A DNA stretch of 37,260 bases from Parasitella parasitica (lineage: Eukaryota; Mucoromycota; Mucoromycetes; Mucorales; Mucoraceae): positions 1 through 37,260 of the forward strand of contig MU619427.1 in NCBI GenBank assembly GCA_025201805.1. Reading direction: 5' to 3'. The position numbers and the translations under genes are program-made. The notes below the pieces were generated by a model. That model saw only the letters and a program-made list of their open reading frames with translations, was not told the origin of the DNA and made no database searches. Below, piece after piece: positions 21,756-33,565 of this stretch. The first letter of the stretch is position 1. Every line of letters starts with the position of its first letter.

Positions 21756-22938
21756 CCCACTGTTACAATCAGCTCAAGAAAATTGCTATGAAGACCCCCT
21801 CACACTCCTTTTTTATATGTTCTTATTCAAATTTATAGAGATCTTACAATATGCCCTAGAAAATGATTATGAATAAACAACTTAAGCTTTCTCTTTCCCG
21901 AACTCAAAATTTTTATCTAAGCTTTGGCTTCGATTTTATCTTTGAAATTGTTGATACTGTACCTTTAACTCAATGTCTACCATCTTTTTTTTTTTTACTT
22001 TAATGTATAAGTCCAAATCTTTTAAAGGATACATCCTGCTAGAATTTATTACTACAAAGAAAACCATCGTATAAGCGTTAATAATAGAATTAATCTCTTC
22101 TTTTATTGAAGAAAGATTCCTCTCTGAGAGTTCTCGAAAAGAACCACTAATGCTCGCGATAGCCATTAACAGCTTATTTACTTGATAAAGTCGTGCGAAT
22201 GACTATTCTTGGTGGGCATGACAAGTGTTCAGGTGTCGCCTTCCCAAACATCTAATACGAATACTCTTTTTTTGAGCGACTAACGGAAATGAGACAGCAT
22301 GTTGCGGAAGCTTTAAAGAAGGACCTCTGTCTCTGGATTTTCCAACATCTGGTATTGTCAACTTGAAGGAATAACTCCATACAGAATTCTCCTCATTTCT
22401 CTCTCTTTCTCTCTCAAATCTGGCTTGCTCATATGAGATTTATCTTTGACAAGATCCAATATTCGTCAGACCATCGAGGAAGATAATTGCCATTTCCTCC
22501 TGTAGTCCTTTATTCTTTTATCTGTTTTCCATTTTGTTTATTGTTTTTTTTTGTTTTTTTTATTTCTTATATCAATTATCCTTTAAATTGCAACCAACTC
22601 TTCATTATGACTATTTACTCTTAGGGTACGTGGCTCAATCGATAAGCAAGCTTTTTAAAAAAAAAAATGTTGCGGAAGCTTATCCTGGTATAAGCCGGAT
22701 CATTTCAATAATAGATGCTTGCTGCTATGCTTAGTTGCTGGAACCAGAAGGGGGGTTTTTTTTTACTCCAATTGCGGCATTGCCGAATATCGTAAAGAAG
22801 GTAATGTACTACAATCTCTACTACGCCACGAAATGTAGTTTGCTCATGTAACAATTATTTTTGACTCATAGAAAACATTAGCCCGAATGCAGCAATATAA
22901 ATAAATAAACGCATCTCTCTTTTTTTCTGTTTTTAACA
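21756..22938. other. Spacer, promoter side of the small membrane-protein gene
   Basis: No supported gene. A 76-codon minus-strand ATG frame (22166-21936) exists, but it runs through a poly-T tract as a lysine run and has no recognisable partner exon. A CT-rich stretch lies at about 22394-22417, compatible with a pyrimidine-rich fungal promoter. The 15-base string ATGTTGCGGAAGCTT occurs twice in direct orientation (22299-22313 and 22667-22681). A T-rich block spans about 22529-22566. Confidence 0.45.
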
Positions 22939-23747
22939 ATGAAAACTGACAATAATAGCAGTAATAGTAAGCAAATTGCCGATCAAAGCTACGGCATCCT
23001 TTCGTTGAGAGATGGAGTGTTCCTGAATGCATTTGGTTCTATGGTATGTTGGCTATATATATTCTACTGTACAATTTTCGCATCAGTATTAATTGATTGT
23101 TCAAGGTTCTTACTCCTCTCATTCCTACTTGTAAGCCAACTCGCCATTTATCGATCCATTAAAAAAAAAGTATATACTAATACAGTATTCGCAGCTACTT
23201 CATCAAATGATTACGTATCAAAGTATTTCCACTTTCGTGTTCCCGGTGTGCAATTCCCTGTCGATAGTCTGCTCGTAGTGTCACTTGCAATGAACGCCGT
23301 TGGGATGTGGGGATGCTACAAGGTAATAGTCATATTGCAGGATCACTGAGCACCTTACTAAAATTTCAGCTCTGATAGAAATCAAAGAAGCTTATTCGTT
23401 ACCACAAGTACTACTGTTATTATGAATCAGTATGCACACCTCTAGTGGTTATGCAGTCTTTGTGGTGTTCTTATCGGAATATAGGTGCCGTTCTTGCAGA
23501 GAGCAACACAAGTTGGGAGTCGTTCAGAAAAAGCATGAAAGAAGAGTATGGTAAATATGTCTTTGTCGCATTTGGAGCATTCATGGGCACTTGTTTCGCT
23601 CAGATGGTAATATAATTCAAATACAAGGGTGATCTGGTTTAACAGAGATCTGATTATCTTTAAATGCAATAGGTGTACGCTGCTTACTTGGCTCGTCAAT
23701 ATGAGAAATATTTGCAGGTAGAAGCTCCTGAGGAAGATGAACTTTAA
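22939..23747 (+). CDS. Small multi-exon membrane protein, tetraspanin-like in layout
   Basis: Exons 22939-23043, 23106-23130 (only 25 nt), 23186-23322, 23379-23606 and 23673-23747 join in frame to 189 aa. Introns are 55-66 nt, GT-AG; the second ends in ACTAATACAG, an excellent branch and acceptor. Hydrophobic segments lie near residues 25-48, 69-88 (VDSLLVVSLAMNAVGMWGCY) and 149-173 (YVFVAFGAFMGTCFAQMVY), with a further Tyr/Cys-rich hydrophobic patch around 98-118. The second segment followed by KKSKKLIRYHKYY and a last helix with a short charged tail recalls tetraspanins, but the Cys-Cys-Gly loop motif is not seen. The tail is acidic (EAPEEDEL). An alternative without the first two introns keeps an ORF of 136 codons but loses the later exons' frame logic. 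Gene structure moderately sure; family unproven. Confidence 0.55.
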
Positions 23748-24183
23748 ACCTCGTCTATCAATTAGAATTCACCCATTGATGCAACAAATGCTATTGTAAC
23801 AAATTGAAATGTAACGTGCGCATATTTAGTCGAATGCTTTACAATTAAATTAGTTTGGCCAAGCATAACCGGGTTATATACTCGTATAATAAAAATCTGT
23901 TATAGTAGATGCAAATGTCTCTAAATTTCTTTCATGGATACTGCGTATGATGAATTGCCCTGAACAATCATTTGAAGGCACAAATGAGGCGGGTAAAATT
24001 GCCACTAGATTCAGTGCGAATATAATGGCATCTTGGTAATTCTACTTGTGATATTCTTTATGTATTTTAACGGGTTGTATATATATATATATAGAGGGAG
24101 AGAAAGAGAGAGAGAGAAAGAAAGAGAGAGAGAGAAAGAAAGAGAGAGAGAGAGAGAAAGAAAGAGAGAGAGAGAGTAAATAT
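23748..24183. other. Convergent spacer with TA/GA microsatellite
   Basis: Shared 3' region of the membrane-protein gene (plus) and the CHD gene (minus). Besides the microsatellite at 24078-24176 I see nothing supported. AATAAA-like strings occur near 23888 on the plus strand. Confidence 0.5.
24078..24176. repeat. (TA)n followed by (GA)n microsatellite
   Basis: TA repeats at about 24078-24093 run into an imperfect GA tract with AAAG interruptions to 24176. It ends seven bases short of the CHD stop codon, so on the minus strand it forms a pyrimidine tract at the very start of that transcript's 3' UTR. Confidence 0.85.
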
Positions 24184-24790
24184 TTAAAATGCAAATGCAG
24201 GCGAACCATTTGATACACTGTTGTCGTCCTCAGAGTCAGAAATCTCACCATCTTCCATCTCATCGTCGTCCTCATCGTCATCATCTACAGTGCTAGACGG
24301 GGTGCTTTCTGTTGTGGTCATAGCGGTAGTAGGAGTAGATGAAGCCGTGTTGTTATTGTTGTTAGTGTTGTTGGTATAACCATAAGCAGACGAGGACGAG
24401 GCGGTAGCTTGTTGATGATGTGGGGGGTATTTGAATCCTTGGGGTTTCGTGGGATTATTTGCCACATGTTGTCGTTGCTGTTGTTGGTGGTGCAGCTGCT
24501 GTTGTTGCAATTGTCGTTGCTGTTGCATCTGTTGCTGCGTGCGCTGTTCTTGCAGCTGTTTTTCTTGCTGTTGCTGTTGCTGTTGGTACAGTTGGTAGCG
24601 GGCGCGTTTTTGTCTAACCTCCTCTTGTTCTTCCTCGTCCTCTTCGTCCTCATACTCATCGTCGTCGCTGCTCGTGGCAACATCGCTGAGGTATTGGCGA
24701 TTTGCCACATGGGGCGGAGGCGCAATGGCTGCAGCGATTTCGGGTGGAATGGTTTTGCCTCCAGCCTTGGGCACATTTGGATGAGACGGT

Positions 24791-24825
<35 letters not shown>

Positions 24826-27800
24826 TTGTGGCTGCGTTTGTGTCTGGGCTGGTGTGTCCAGTTGCAAAGTGACAGAAGAAGGATCCTCAGTGCTAGTTGA
24901 AGGTGATTTTCTTTTACGGCTACGGATCTGTCGTTTTTGTGGTTTAGGCTTGAGAATAAGCTCGCATAATGCATCAATGCGTCGTGCAATGACCAGCTCT
25001 TTAGGCCACGAAATGCGATTCAAGATGCTGGAGATAGATTCAGATTCGGAATTTGTAGGGTCAGCGCCCTCTGTGCTGTCTTTGGCTATCTGATGGAACG
25101 GAAGATCCTCATCGGTAACCATCAAATCATGTCGGCCAATGCCATGTTTACAGATGCCGTGTAACAAGGCTCTGTCATGCAGTGGCACTTCCCACCATCT
25201 AAAATACAGCGATTAATAACCCTCGTATACTCGCTGTGCTTTTCACTAGTACTCACGGTGGCAAACCCGATGTCTTCCTAGCTCTTTGAAGCGAATTCTC
25301 AAACTCTGGGTCGACAACTACCAACTCACGAATCTTTTTCATCTGCTCTACTCTTTTCAGCGCACGTCTGGCTTTATCGTAAGGGATGGTGTCGACTAAT
25401 TCTAGCTCTTCGGTGGCGGTAGCTTCTTCACTTGATTCACGGCTCTTTTGGTCGTCTTCCTCCTTCTTTTGCTGCTGCTTTTTCATAATCTCCTTGCATG
25501 CTGCGATAAACTTGTAGTAGTACGTGTCCAACGAGGCGTCAGTTCGTTTATCCAGGCCTGAAAGTTCTCTGAACCTGTCCCACCGAATGTTTGGATCTCC
25601 AGCAACGGACTCGACACCAAACGATAGGATGGTCCTCATAAAATCACTTCGATTCTTCTTTTGCCAGCGGTTGCCAGACTCATTTGCTCGTGAGCGCTGA
25701 CGAGATGGTCTACTAGTGCTAGCAGGTGATCTTCCAGCAGTACCTTCAGCAAGAGCGCGACGTCTTTTCTCAATGCCCTGCTCACGCAAAAAGGCCGCAA
25801 TGATACGACGAAGGCGCATACCAATGTCTGCTTTTGAGGGCCATACGTAAACCGTGGCATCATCCGAGCCTCCAAAGTCTGACCCGTCATCTTGGTGCTT
25901 GTCTAAATCATCATCGTCTTCCTGCAGTGTGCCGGCCTTACTGTCATCATACTTTTTACCAAAAAAGCAAAACTCTTTATCTTTACGCATAGTCAAATAT
26001 TGCTGGTAGCCGTGCTTGCAAATACCCAGTAAAAGATCACGATCTTCCGACTCGCCCCACCAGTCGCATGGCAACGAGCCAGTAACTTTGGGAATAGGCA
26101 ATTTCTTTGCTTCCTCCCATACCTTTGGAACGATGCGGTCTCTCACCATGTGCAGCATCTGAATACGGAGTAAAAAGTTGCGCCCTTTTCGCTCAATATG
26201 CTCAATGTAGTCTTGGGGCGCTTGAATCAAAAATGACCTGAATTCTGCAACCTGTCTCTTGTTGGCTCCAATATAAGGCACAGTGTCATCGCTGGACTCG
26301 TCGTCTGCCTCACTCTCCAAAATCGACTCAATATCTTGTATCAACTTGCGGTCTTCCTCGGTGTTTCCCTCGACAACATGCTTTATTTTGCGCATCAAGC
26401 ACTTGGTAGCAGCCTTCAAATCCTTCTCAGTCCTCCGAGGAAAATGGACTTGCATTTGCTTCCAAGGACCATAGCCATAAATCATGAGTTTTCGCTCATA
26501 TTTGGTCTTTTCTGACAGCGTCCAGGGACGGATCGCATCGCCCCGCTTTCTGCTCTTTTCCGACTCTTCTTCGTAGGCATCAGAATCATCTGCGTTGTCA
26601 TTTGACTCGTAGCCGCCATCAGCAGCACGAGCACCGAATCTTTGAACTTGGCGACGACGACGAGGTTCATAGACGATCAACTCGTTTTCGTCTGGAACAC
26701 CATTGACATCCAGATTGGCTTTGGCAGCCCACTTCTCCCAAAAATCAGGATCGTCCAATTCAACGTTTTGTCCTGTAGAAGAGGAAAAGGTGGCTTTGGA
26801 GAAAATGCTTCCTTTTTCATTGCCCTCGTGTCGAATTACGGTAGTACGTCTTTCCAAGATTTGATCAATGTCTTCCTCACAAAACTGCTTACTCTCTTCA
26901 TCGTCCATAACAGCCCCATAAGCGCCCTTCTTGAGCAAATCCTCGATTTCTTTTCGATTCAGCTCGTTTTTGGAGAAACTAGGCGATTCTTCATCAGGGC
27001 TGGGCGTGTTGTTACTTCCATTGTTGTTCATACGCTGCATCACCGCTTTATCAAGACCCAGCTTCATACCAGCACGATCAAACATGTCCTTTTCATAGGT
27101 GTTGCGGCAAATCAAGCGATACACCTGCACTGGTTTTGTCTGTCCAATACGGTGACATCGAGCCTGTGCCTGTAGATCATTTTGAGGGTTCCAATCGCTG
27201 TCAAAAATGATACAAGTATCTGCAGCAGTTAGATTGATACCAACGCCACCAGCCCGAGTACACAATAGAAATACAAATGATTGATCGATGGGCAGAGTAG
27301 AGAATCGATCAATGGCGGCCTGTCTTTGTTCGCCCGGAATACTGCCGTCAATTCGTTCGTGTGGATATTGGCGACCACGGAGATAATCAGAGAGGATATC
27401 CAAACAGCTAAAATCAGGGTTAAGAGTGGGATCCTCTATGGGCTGAGCTAAACCTTACCTTGTGAATTGAGAAAAAATCAATACCTTGTGGTTTCCTTCG
27501 AATAGCTTGCGCAGCAGTTTATCAATCAGGACCAATTTACCAGAGGAATCAACAAGACACTTGAATTGGTCTTGTACGTTCCTGGCACCGCTGTCACTTA
27601 CAATCACCTCTTCTGCACCGTCAAGCAAGTAAGGGTGAATGCAGCACTTTCGAAGCTGCATCATAATATTACGTAGCTGTGGCATTTCTTTGTTGGCTAT
27701 TTCGAATGTTAATTACCAGTTTTTTTTTTTGGTCATAGTTGTTTTAGAATACATTACATCTAGCGCCCTTTTTAAGAAAGCTGAAATTCTTTTCAAGAAT

Positions 27801-30462
27801 AGCACGATACCATTTCTTTTGAGGATTGGTCAGTTCAACCTCAATTACAGTTTCTTCCTTGACGGGGATGCTCTTCTCGACATCTTCCTTAAAACGACGC
27901 AACATGATCGGCTTCAACAGAGCCTGAAGTTTCTCTACTTCAGCTGCAGTTTGTAAATTGCCATATTCTGCAAAGAATGCTTTTTCGTTGTTGAATACTT
28001 CGGGTTGCATGAAATTCAAAAGGCTGTAAAGCTCGTCCAAATTGTTCTGCAGTGGTGTTCCGGTCAACAGCAACTTGTGGTCGATCGAAAAGGTCTTTAA
28101 AATCTCTCCCACTTTGGATTGCTGTGTGGCAATGTTAGCTGCGAACAGTGAAGATCTAAGCACACACCACATACCTTGTTTTTCAAACGATGGGCTTCGT
28201 CAAATATGGCACATTTCCACGGAACATCCTTGATGTGAGGCGCACCAACAGAAGCCATTTCGTAGGTTGTGATGAGAACGTCGAATTTATACTTGTTTGG
28301 AATTGGCTTGCTTTGAACATCTTTGTAGTAAAACTCGGTTTCTACAATCAAATTTCGAGATAGAACGCTACCACGGTAATCGACCACATTTAAATCAGTC
28401 CACGCTCTGACAGCTCTTTCCCAGTGAGGTATAGCTATGCGTGCATTAGTGCATGGCCCACTATTGGTATAATTTCACTTACTAGATAATGGCGCGACAA
28501 TCAAAAAGGGGCCTCTCACGTTTAAATTATAGTAAAGGTCATTCAAGAACGCTACAGATTGCACAGTTTTACCCAGACCCATTTCATCAGCCAAGATACT
28601 TGAGCGGTAATTGTAGTAACAGAATCGGATCCAGTTGAGGCCTTCTAGCTGATAGGATCTCAGTTCATTGCCAAACTTATACTTTGCACCACTTTGGTAT
28701 TTAACAAATTGAGTGTAGTCTGGGCGTCTGGGCGGATTGGGCAGCTTTTCTTGGGGAATAATACGATTTCGTTGGTATTCAGCAATCTTACTCATGTCCA
28801 TCTGCACGTATTCGCTTTTAGCACACAAACAAAATCTCTATATGGCTACCCTATAAATACAAACCTTTTGTACATCATCTTCGCTTTCCCAGGTGCTGGC
28901 ATCATAAAACTGGCCACTCCACTTTACCAAATAATAGATACTGGGCTCTCCTGTCACAGGATCGACTAGTTCTCCTTCATCAATGACTCGATCCACCTTT
29001 AAATATTCAGAAAAGTCCTCTCCTCGCTGCCCCTCCTGAGCCCATTTAGTGAGAAATTTCTTTACGCGATGTTTTCCCAAATGCTCTGCTTCGATTTTTT
29101 CTTTTGGCACCCATTCAACATGACGATAACTCGAGTACTAGAGAAAGAAAAAAAAACTGTAAACATTGCTGCCATAATGTACTTGTCGTCTCGGTTTACC
29201 TTGTATTTTACTAAAAGCTCTGGTCTCCCACTTGACGGATTCAACCGGTAATCCAGCATTTTCTCAAATATTTTTGTACCCATAGGAATCATAACAGCCG
29301 GTGCTTCTGCCATCTGAGCTGGTGGAATAGATGCAGACGCAGCTTTTGATTTCGAAGCTGGATTAACATCGAAATCGCTATCATCAGATTGCTCTGCAAC
29401 CTCATCCATGTCGTCGTCAGCTGCGAGAATATCATCTGCCTCATCATCAGTCGATTCTTCGTATTTGACTTTTCTCTTGGTGTTCCTATTCGACCTTTTG
29501 GAAGCGGCACCAGCAGAGGAGGAAGTCGCTTTAGAGGAGGGGATAGGGGAATGTTGCTGAGGCTGCTGTTGAAACATAATCTGCTGTTGGTAAGGCTGTT
29601 GATGACGGTACTGTTGAGGAGATTGCTTTACTTGATGCTGGACATGATGCTGGCGCTGCTGATGTTGTTGTTGCTGTTGCTGTTGTTGCTGTTGTTGCTG
29701 CTGTGGCGGTGGTAGTCCTTGTTGACGTGGTAGGCCGGAGTGATGCATTTGTTGCTGCTGTTGCTGTTGCTGTTGCTGTATTTGTCTTTGTTGCTGTTGT
29801 TGTTGCAATTGTATTTGTTGCTGTCTCTGTAACAGTAGCTGCTGCTGCTGCTGCTGCTGCTGCTGTAATTGTTTTTGATACTGAACATTTGCATCTATTT
29901 GATGCACACTATTGTTATATTGCGGTTGAGGCTGTGCTTGAGGTTGGTGTGGAGAAACTTGAGCCTGCTGATGCATATATGTGGGCGAGAAACTTTGTAA
30001 TTGATTGGCCATATTGTAGATTCTAGGTTGTTGATTGGGGCCAGAGATTGGGACCCCGTCAAAAGTGCCCTGAAGCTGAACAGCAGCAGCGGCGGCGACG
30101 GAATGATAAGGATATGTTCCCTGCTGAGGTTGCGAGAAATTCATCAAATTTACAAATTGTTGTTGCTGTTGGGAAGGCTGTTGCTGAGATTGAGGTATAA
30201 AATGACTAGGATACTGAGGGCTATTTCCATAGAAATTGGTGTTTTGGGGAGTAAAATCTATGCCATCCGGTTGGGTGTCTACAAATAACTGCTGATTGAA
30301 ATCTGCTGTGCCATTTGCTCCCAAATAATCAGAAAATAGATCGTCCTGATCAATACTTAATCCTTGAGAATGAAATTGTTGACCCATAACAATACCACCT
30401 GGTTGCTGTGGTTGCTGTGGTTGTTGCGGCTGTGGTTGTGAATGATGTCCCTGATGCGCCAT
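24184..30462 (-). CDS. CHD6-9/Kismet-like chromodomain helicase (CHD subfamily III)
   Basis: ATP-dependent nucleosome remodeller, nuclear. Exons 30462-29200, 29137-28865, 28801-28483, 28434-28175, 28121-27758, 27696-27459, 27407-25257 and 25198-24184 join in frame to 1960 aa; introns are 48-63 nt. The N-terminal 330 residues are Gln-rich and disordered. Tandem chromodomains lie at about 396-440 and 465-512 ([17 protein letters not shown]). SNF2 ATPase: DEMGLGKT (584-591), DEAH (697-700), and the helicase C half with HRIGQ (991-995). After the motor, [10 protein letters not shown] (1065-1074), [12 protein letters not shown] (1083-1094) and [10 protein letters not shown] (1124-1133) match CHD7/CHD8 and not CHD1 or CHD3. 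Two further WW...D-LL-GICKHG segments (1355 and 1624) match the repeated segment of CHD6-9. The C terminus is Q- and acid-rich. The intron 2 acceptor was chosen at 28802 (CGTGCAG), giving VQK-MDMSK. Confidence 0.93.
29655..29880 (-). repeat. CAG/CAA-rich polyglutamine-coding tracts
   Basis: Within exon 1 of the CHD gene, several runs of CAA/CAG codons occur close together (about 29661-29702, 29751-29825 and 29839-29868). They encode Gln runs of roughly 9 to 14 residues. A second cluster lies in exon 8 (about 24478-24590). Such runs are length-variable and also create long spurious antisense Leu/Val frames. Confidence 0.85.
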
Positions 30463-32274
30463 GTTCGGAAAAGACTAAACCAATGTTAAGACACACACAC
30501 GCGTAATTTTCGGTTCATACAAACTTACTACTTGAAGGCAATACAAAAAAAACTGCGCAAGGCAAGGGATCTATTTCTTTGTCGCTATTAAAAGAAGAAA
30601 AGGAGCCTCTCTTTCTCTCTAATCTGCTTTGGTCGCTCTACTATTTTTTTTTTTTTTTCCTTGTTTGGGGGGATGTTTGTGCGATAAACCTCCCTTCCGT
30701 TTTTTTTAAATTTTTCTATAGCTCGATAACCGGTTCCACTGGAGTTTTACCTTGTTGTTTATGCTATTTAATACGTTCTTCCAGGATAGAATATATTAAA
30801 CGAATAAGAAAAGGACCAAGGAGTGAAGAGAGAATATTTTTTCTCCAAATCTACTCAAACAAATGTAAACCAATCAAAGTTAACAGTCCAAATATACGTT
30901 TCAAACTATGAATAATCAAATTGTTGAAACATAATGATAGTAGTCGAGCATCTTTGACATTTTCGAGAAAGTGTTGGACGTGATGATTGGGAAATTTTGT
31001 AAAAAACTTGCCCGTCAAAGAGCAAAAAAAATGATTTTTAGCGTCTGTAAACGTATCATTTTCAAGCAATCGAGTGTCTCTGCTCTTTGCTTAGAACCGA
31101 ACTTATTCTTTTGCTCCCGAATCGCGCAACTAGAGAAATACATGTTAATCCAATTATGAGTAAATTGTGCCGTTGAAGACCCTGTACGGTAGAATTGCAT
31201 AGAAATGGTAGTAGTGTTTCTCCAAATCAGGATGGCTTGTCGAAGATCAGTCATTTTCAACATGTTAAACATTTACATGAGCTGTGCAACCTGAAACTTC
31301 TTTACATGTTGATCCCTGTCAAGTCAATATCTGTGATGATGAAATTAACAATGGGCCAGGGAGAGCAATGCTTGTTTCTAAGCTGCCCTGAACAATTCTC
31401 CACAGAAACTAATAATTTTACTGGTTTCTTTTGAACACTTAATTAATACTCCTCTAAATTTTTCTTAAACCTCATTATTGTTTAATTTTTCTGATGAACG
31501 ATATCGAGTTAGCTAAAAGACAATGTAATAATTCCTGATCCTGGATGGTTGCAATGGTGCCCTGAAGGCACATTGTGATGGAGTGTGCAACAATTTTAAA
31601 AATCAGCTCCGCTTGAACAAGCTAGTTTTCAAACATATCGGTTACAACCTATCGACTTTAAACTGTTATTTCCAACATTTTGCAAATATTAAAGCGATAA
31701 GGAACTTTGCTTATTTTTTTATTTTTTTTTGTGGACTGTTGGGGTAGATGAGGTCTTTTTACAAATTCCTGTGGAACTTGATAAGCTTTACGACTATAAT
31801 TTGTAAATATATACTACGCCTCTGCAAAAGGCTTTGTTTGTGTTGACATCGGCGTTATCATTAAATTTACTCAAGTACAATAAGTGTTATTTTTGAAGCT
31901 AATTGTTTGTTTTCATTTGGTCTAGATGATACTAGTTTGAAGGGCGATATTACAAAAGTCAGCCGTAATAGAGATTCTAGAAAATGAGCGTTTCAACTTG
32001 CTTGAATAGAGCATGTTGTCAAATCCAGCTAGCATTAAACTCGATTTCCCAAATACAAAGAAACCAGTTCTGATTTTTAAAAGACTGATCAACCAATGAA
32101 ATCGATCTGATCCTTACAAGTAAACGTTTTAGCTGTATAAAACAAAGAAGAAAATAATGGTTCACAACCGCCACAAAACAATTGTGCCAACTATCATCCC
32201 CCCCTATACACCCCAGTGAAAAATATTTTTCATATTTTTCCCTTTTTTACTCCTAAAGCATCCCACTTCAGAAA
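30463..32274. other. Divergent promoter spacer with weak coding scraps
   Basis: Separates the divergent CHD gene and the 410-aa protein gene. T runs at about 30643-30658 and a G run near 30666-30671 follow the CHD start region; an ACACACACACGCG string lies just upstream of its ATG. Between 30850 and 31400 the minus strand gives short open pieces (for example KFPNHHVQHFLENVKDARLL) vaguely like leucine-rich or F-box protein ends, too fragmentary to call. A hairpin occurs at 31552-31575. No complete gene or RNA was found. Confidence 0.45.
31552..31575. repeat. Hairpin CAATGGTGCC / GGCACATTG
   Basis: Arms CAAT-G-GTGCC (31552-31561) and GGCAC-ATTG (31567-31575) pair perfectly apart from one bulged G, around a five-base loop CTGAA. 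It is isolated in spacer DNA with no T-run typical of a Pol III end close by. Function unknown. Confidence 0.4.
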
Positions 32275-33565
32275 ATGTCATTCAGATATATTGATAATTA
32301 TTATCCTCATCATCTTCCTCCTTGGCAACTTCAACAGCATTTACTAGAGAACGAGTATCATTATTATACACTTCCTCCAAGAGCACCTCCTCACGCTCCT
32401 TCCTCCACATTTCATGATCAGTACTACTACGACCAACATCAGCACCGCAACCACAGTCGATTCCACCCTGACTACCACCAATCTTTGCCAAAGCGCAAAA
32501 GTAGCAGTCGTCGACATAAATTAGCACGATCTTCATCTACCGGCAATCTCCAAAGAGAGTATAAAGACCTCTCGGTGGGAAACGGCCAGGTAAAAATTCT
32601 TTCAATTTAGCAATGTGTCGCTGCAGTACTAATCTCTTCCTGAGCAGGACTATAACTGGTATTACGAAGATCAGGGACAACACGTGCCACACCATTATGA
32701 ACGTCGGCGTCGTAATAGCAGCAGCAGCAACAATGCACAGCCAAATCATGATCACCAGCAGGACGCCGAGGTCGTCATTGATCTTGATAGCTACACTGAC
32801 ATTGATGGCGAGCCGATGAATGAGCTAGAACTGCTTGCAGCTAAAAATGCAGCCATCAATGAAAGAAAGAGTCGTATTTTCTACCCAGATGAAAATAACC
32901 AAGTCGAAGAGCAACAGACATTCCAACCGGAGCAACCAGAAGAAGCCGAAGCATCACCCAAAAACGAGCAGGACTTATCACACATCATGGAGTCATTGAA
33001 AATGACTGATTCAAATGCATCGACTGTAGTAGAGCCCGCAGTAGATGATACCAAGGATCAATTAGCTCCGTCTTCGTCGCAAAAACCAACAACAAAGAAG
33101 AAACGCTGGCCATTATCTTTCTTATTCAAAAAAAGTACCACTGTTACGACGACAGCAAAGAGGATAGAAGCGCAACAGTCTGTAAAACCAACTAAAAGCA
33201 CGAGTACACCTCCTACGCCTGCGCTGACACCAGATACACTTAGTAATTCGAATATTTCATCATCTAACAACACAGTTTCATCTCAACATCAAATTCTACC
33301 CCATGGATTCTGGGCCTTTCGAGCCCCCATGACTCAAGCCTGGTACAGATTTGATGATGAAAATCAAAGAAAGATCCTTGAACACGTGAGTTGTCCGAAT
33401 GGCGTTTTGCAATTAACAGATTCACATTTCAATGGTGGCCAAGTTCCTATGGTTGTATTGCCGTTTCAAAAGATTTGCTACTACCATACAAGTTTAACTA
33501 TGAATCAGCTGGCTTGTCTGGAACTAAGCTTTATGCCCACTGCTATTGGCGGATCAGTGTACTAG
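32275..33565 (+). CDS. Hypothetical protein with disordered N-terminus and folded C-terminal module
   Basis: Exons 32275-32589 and 32648-33565 (intron 58 nt, CAG|GTAAAA to GAGCAG|GAC) give 410 aa. Residues 1-100 are rich in His, Tyr, Pro and Ser, with a basic Ser stretch (KRKSSSRRHKLARSSS) of the kind seen in kinase or 14-3-3 sites. The middle is acidic and Gln/Ser/Thr-rich, with a Lys-Arg-Trp patch (KKKRWPLSFLFKK, about 245-257) that could bind membranes or act as a nuclear signal. From about 313 to 410 a compact folded module follows (HGFWAFRAPMTQAWYRFD, then ILEHVSCPNGVLQLTDSHF). Its Trp/Tyr spacing recalls WWE-type beta folds, but that is only an impression. No membrane helix or signal peptide. 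It lies divergent from the CHD gene, 1.8 kb away. Gene model good, function unknown. Confidence 0.8.

Noticed and set aside
21936-22166. 76-codon minus-strand ORF beginning MAIASISGSF
   Set aside because: It passes through a poly-T tract as a lysine run, has no recognisable domain and no joinable exon. It could be a remnant but is not supported.
22534-22734. 66-codon plus-strand hydrophobic ORF
   Set aside because: Its first third is translated T-rich promoter sequence and the rest crosses an A run; no consistent gene.
24409-24900. 163-codon plus-strand ORF, almost all Leu/Val/Arg
   Set aside because: It is the antisense shadow of the Gln- and acid-rich C terminus of the CHD protein.
29389-30288. 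Three long plus-strand ORFs rich in Leu, Val and Ala
   Set aside because: They are antisense shadows of the CAG/CAA repeats in CHD exon 1.
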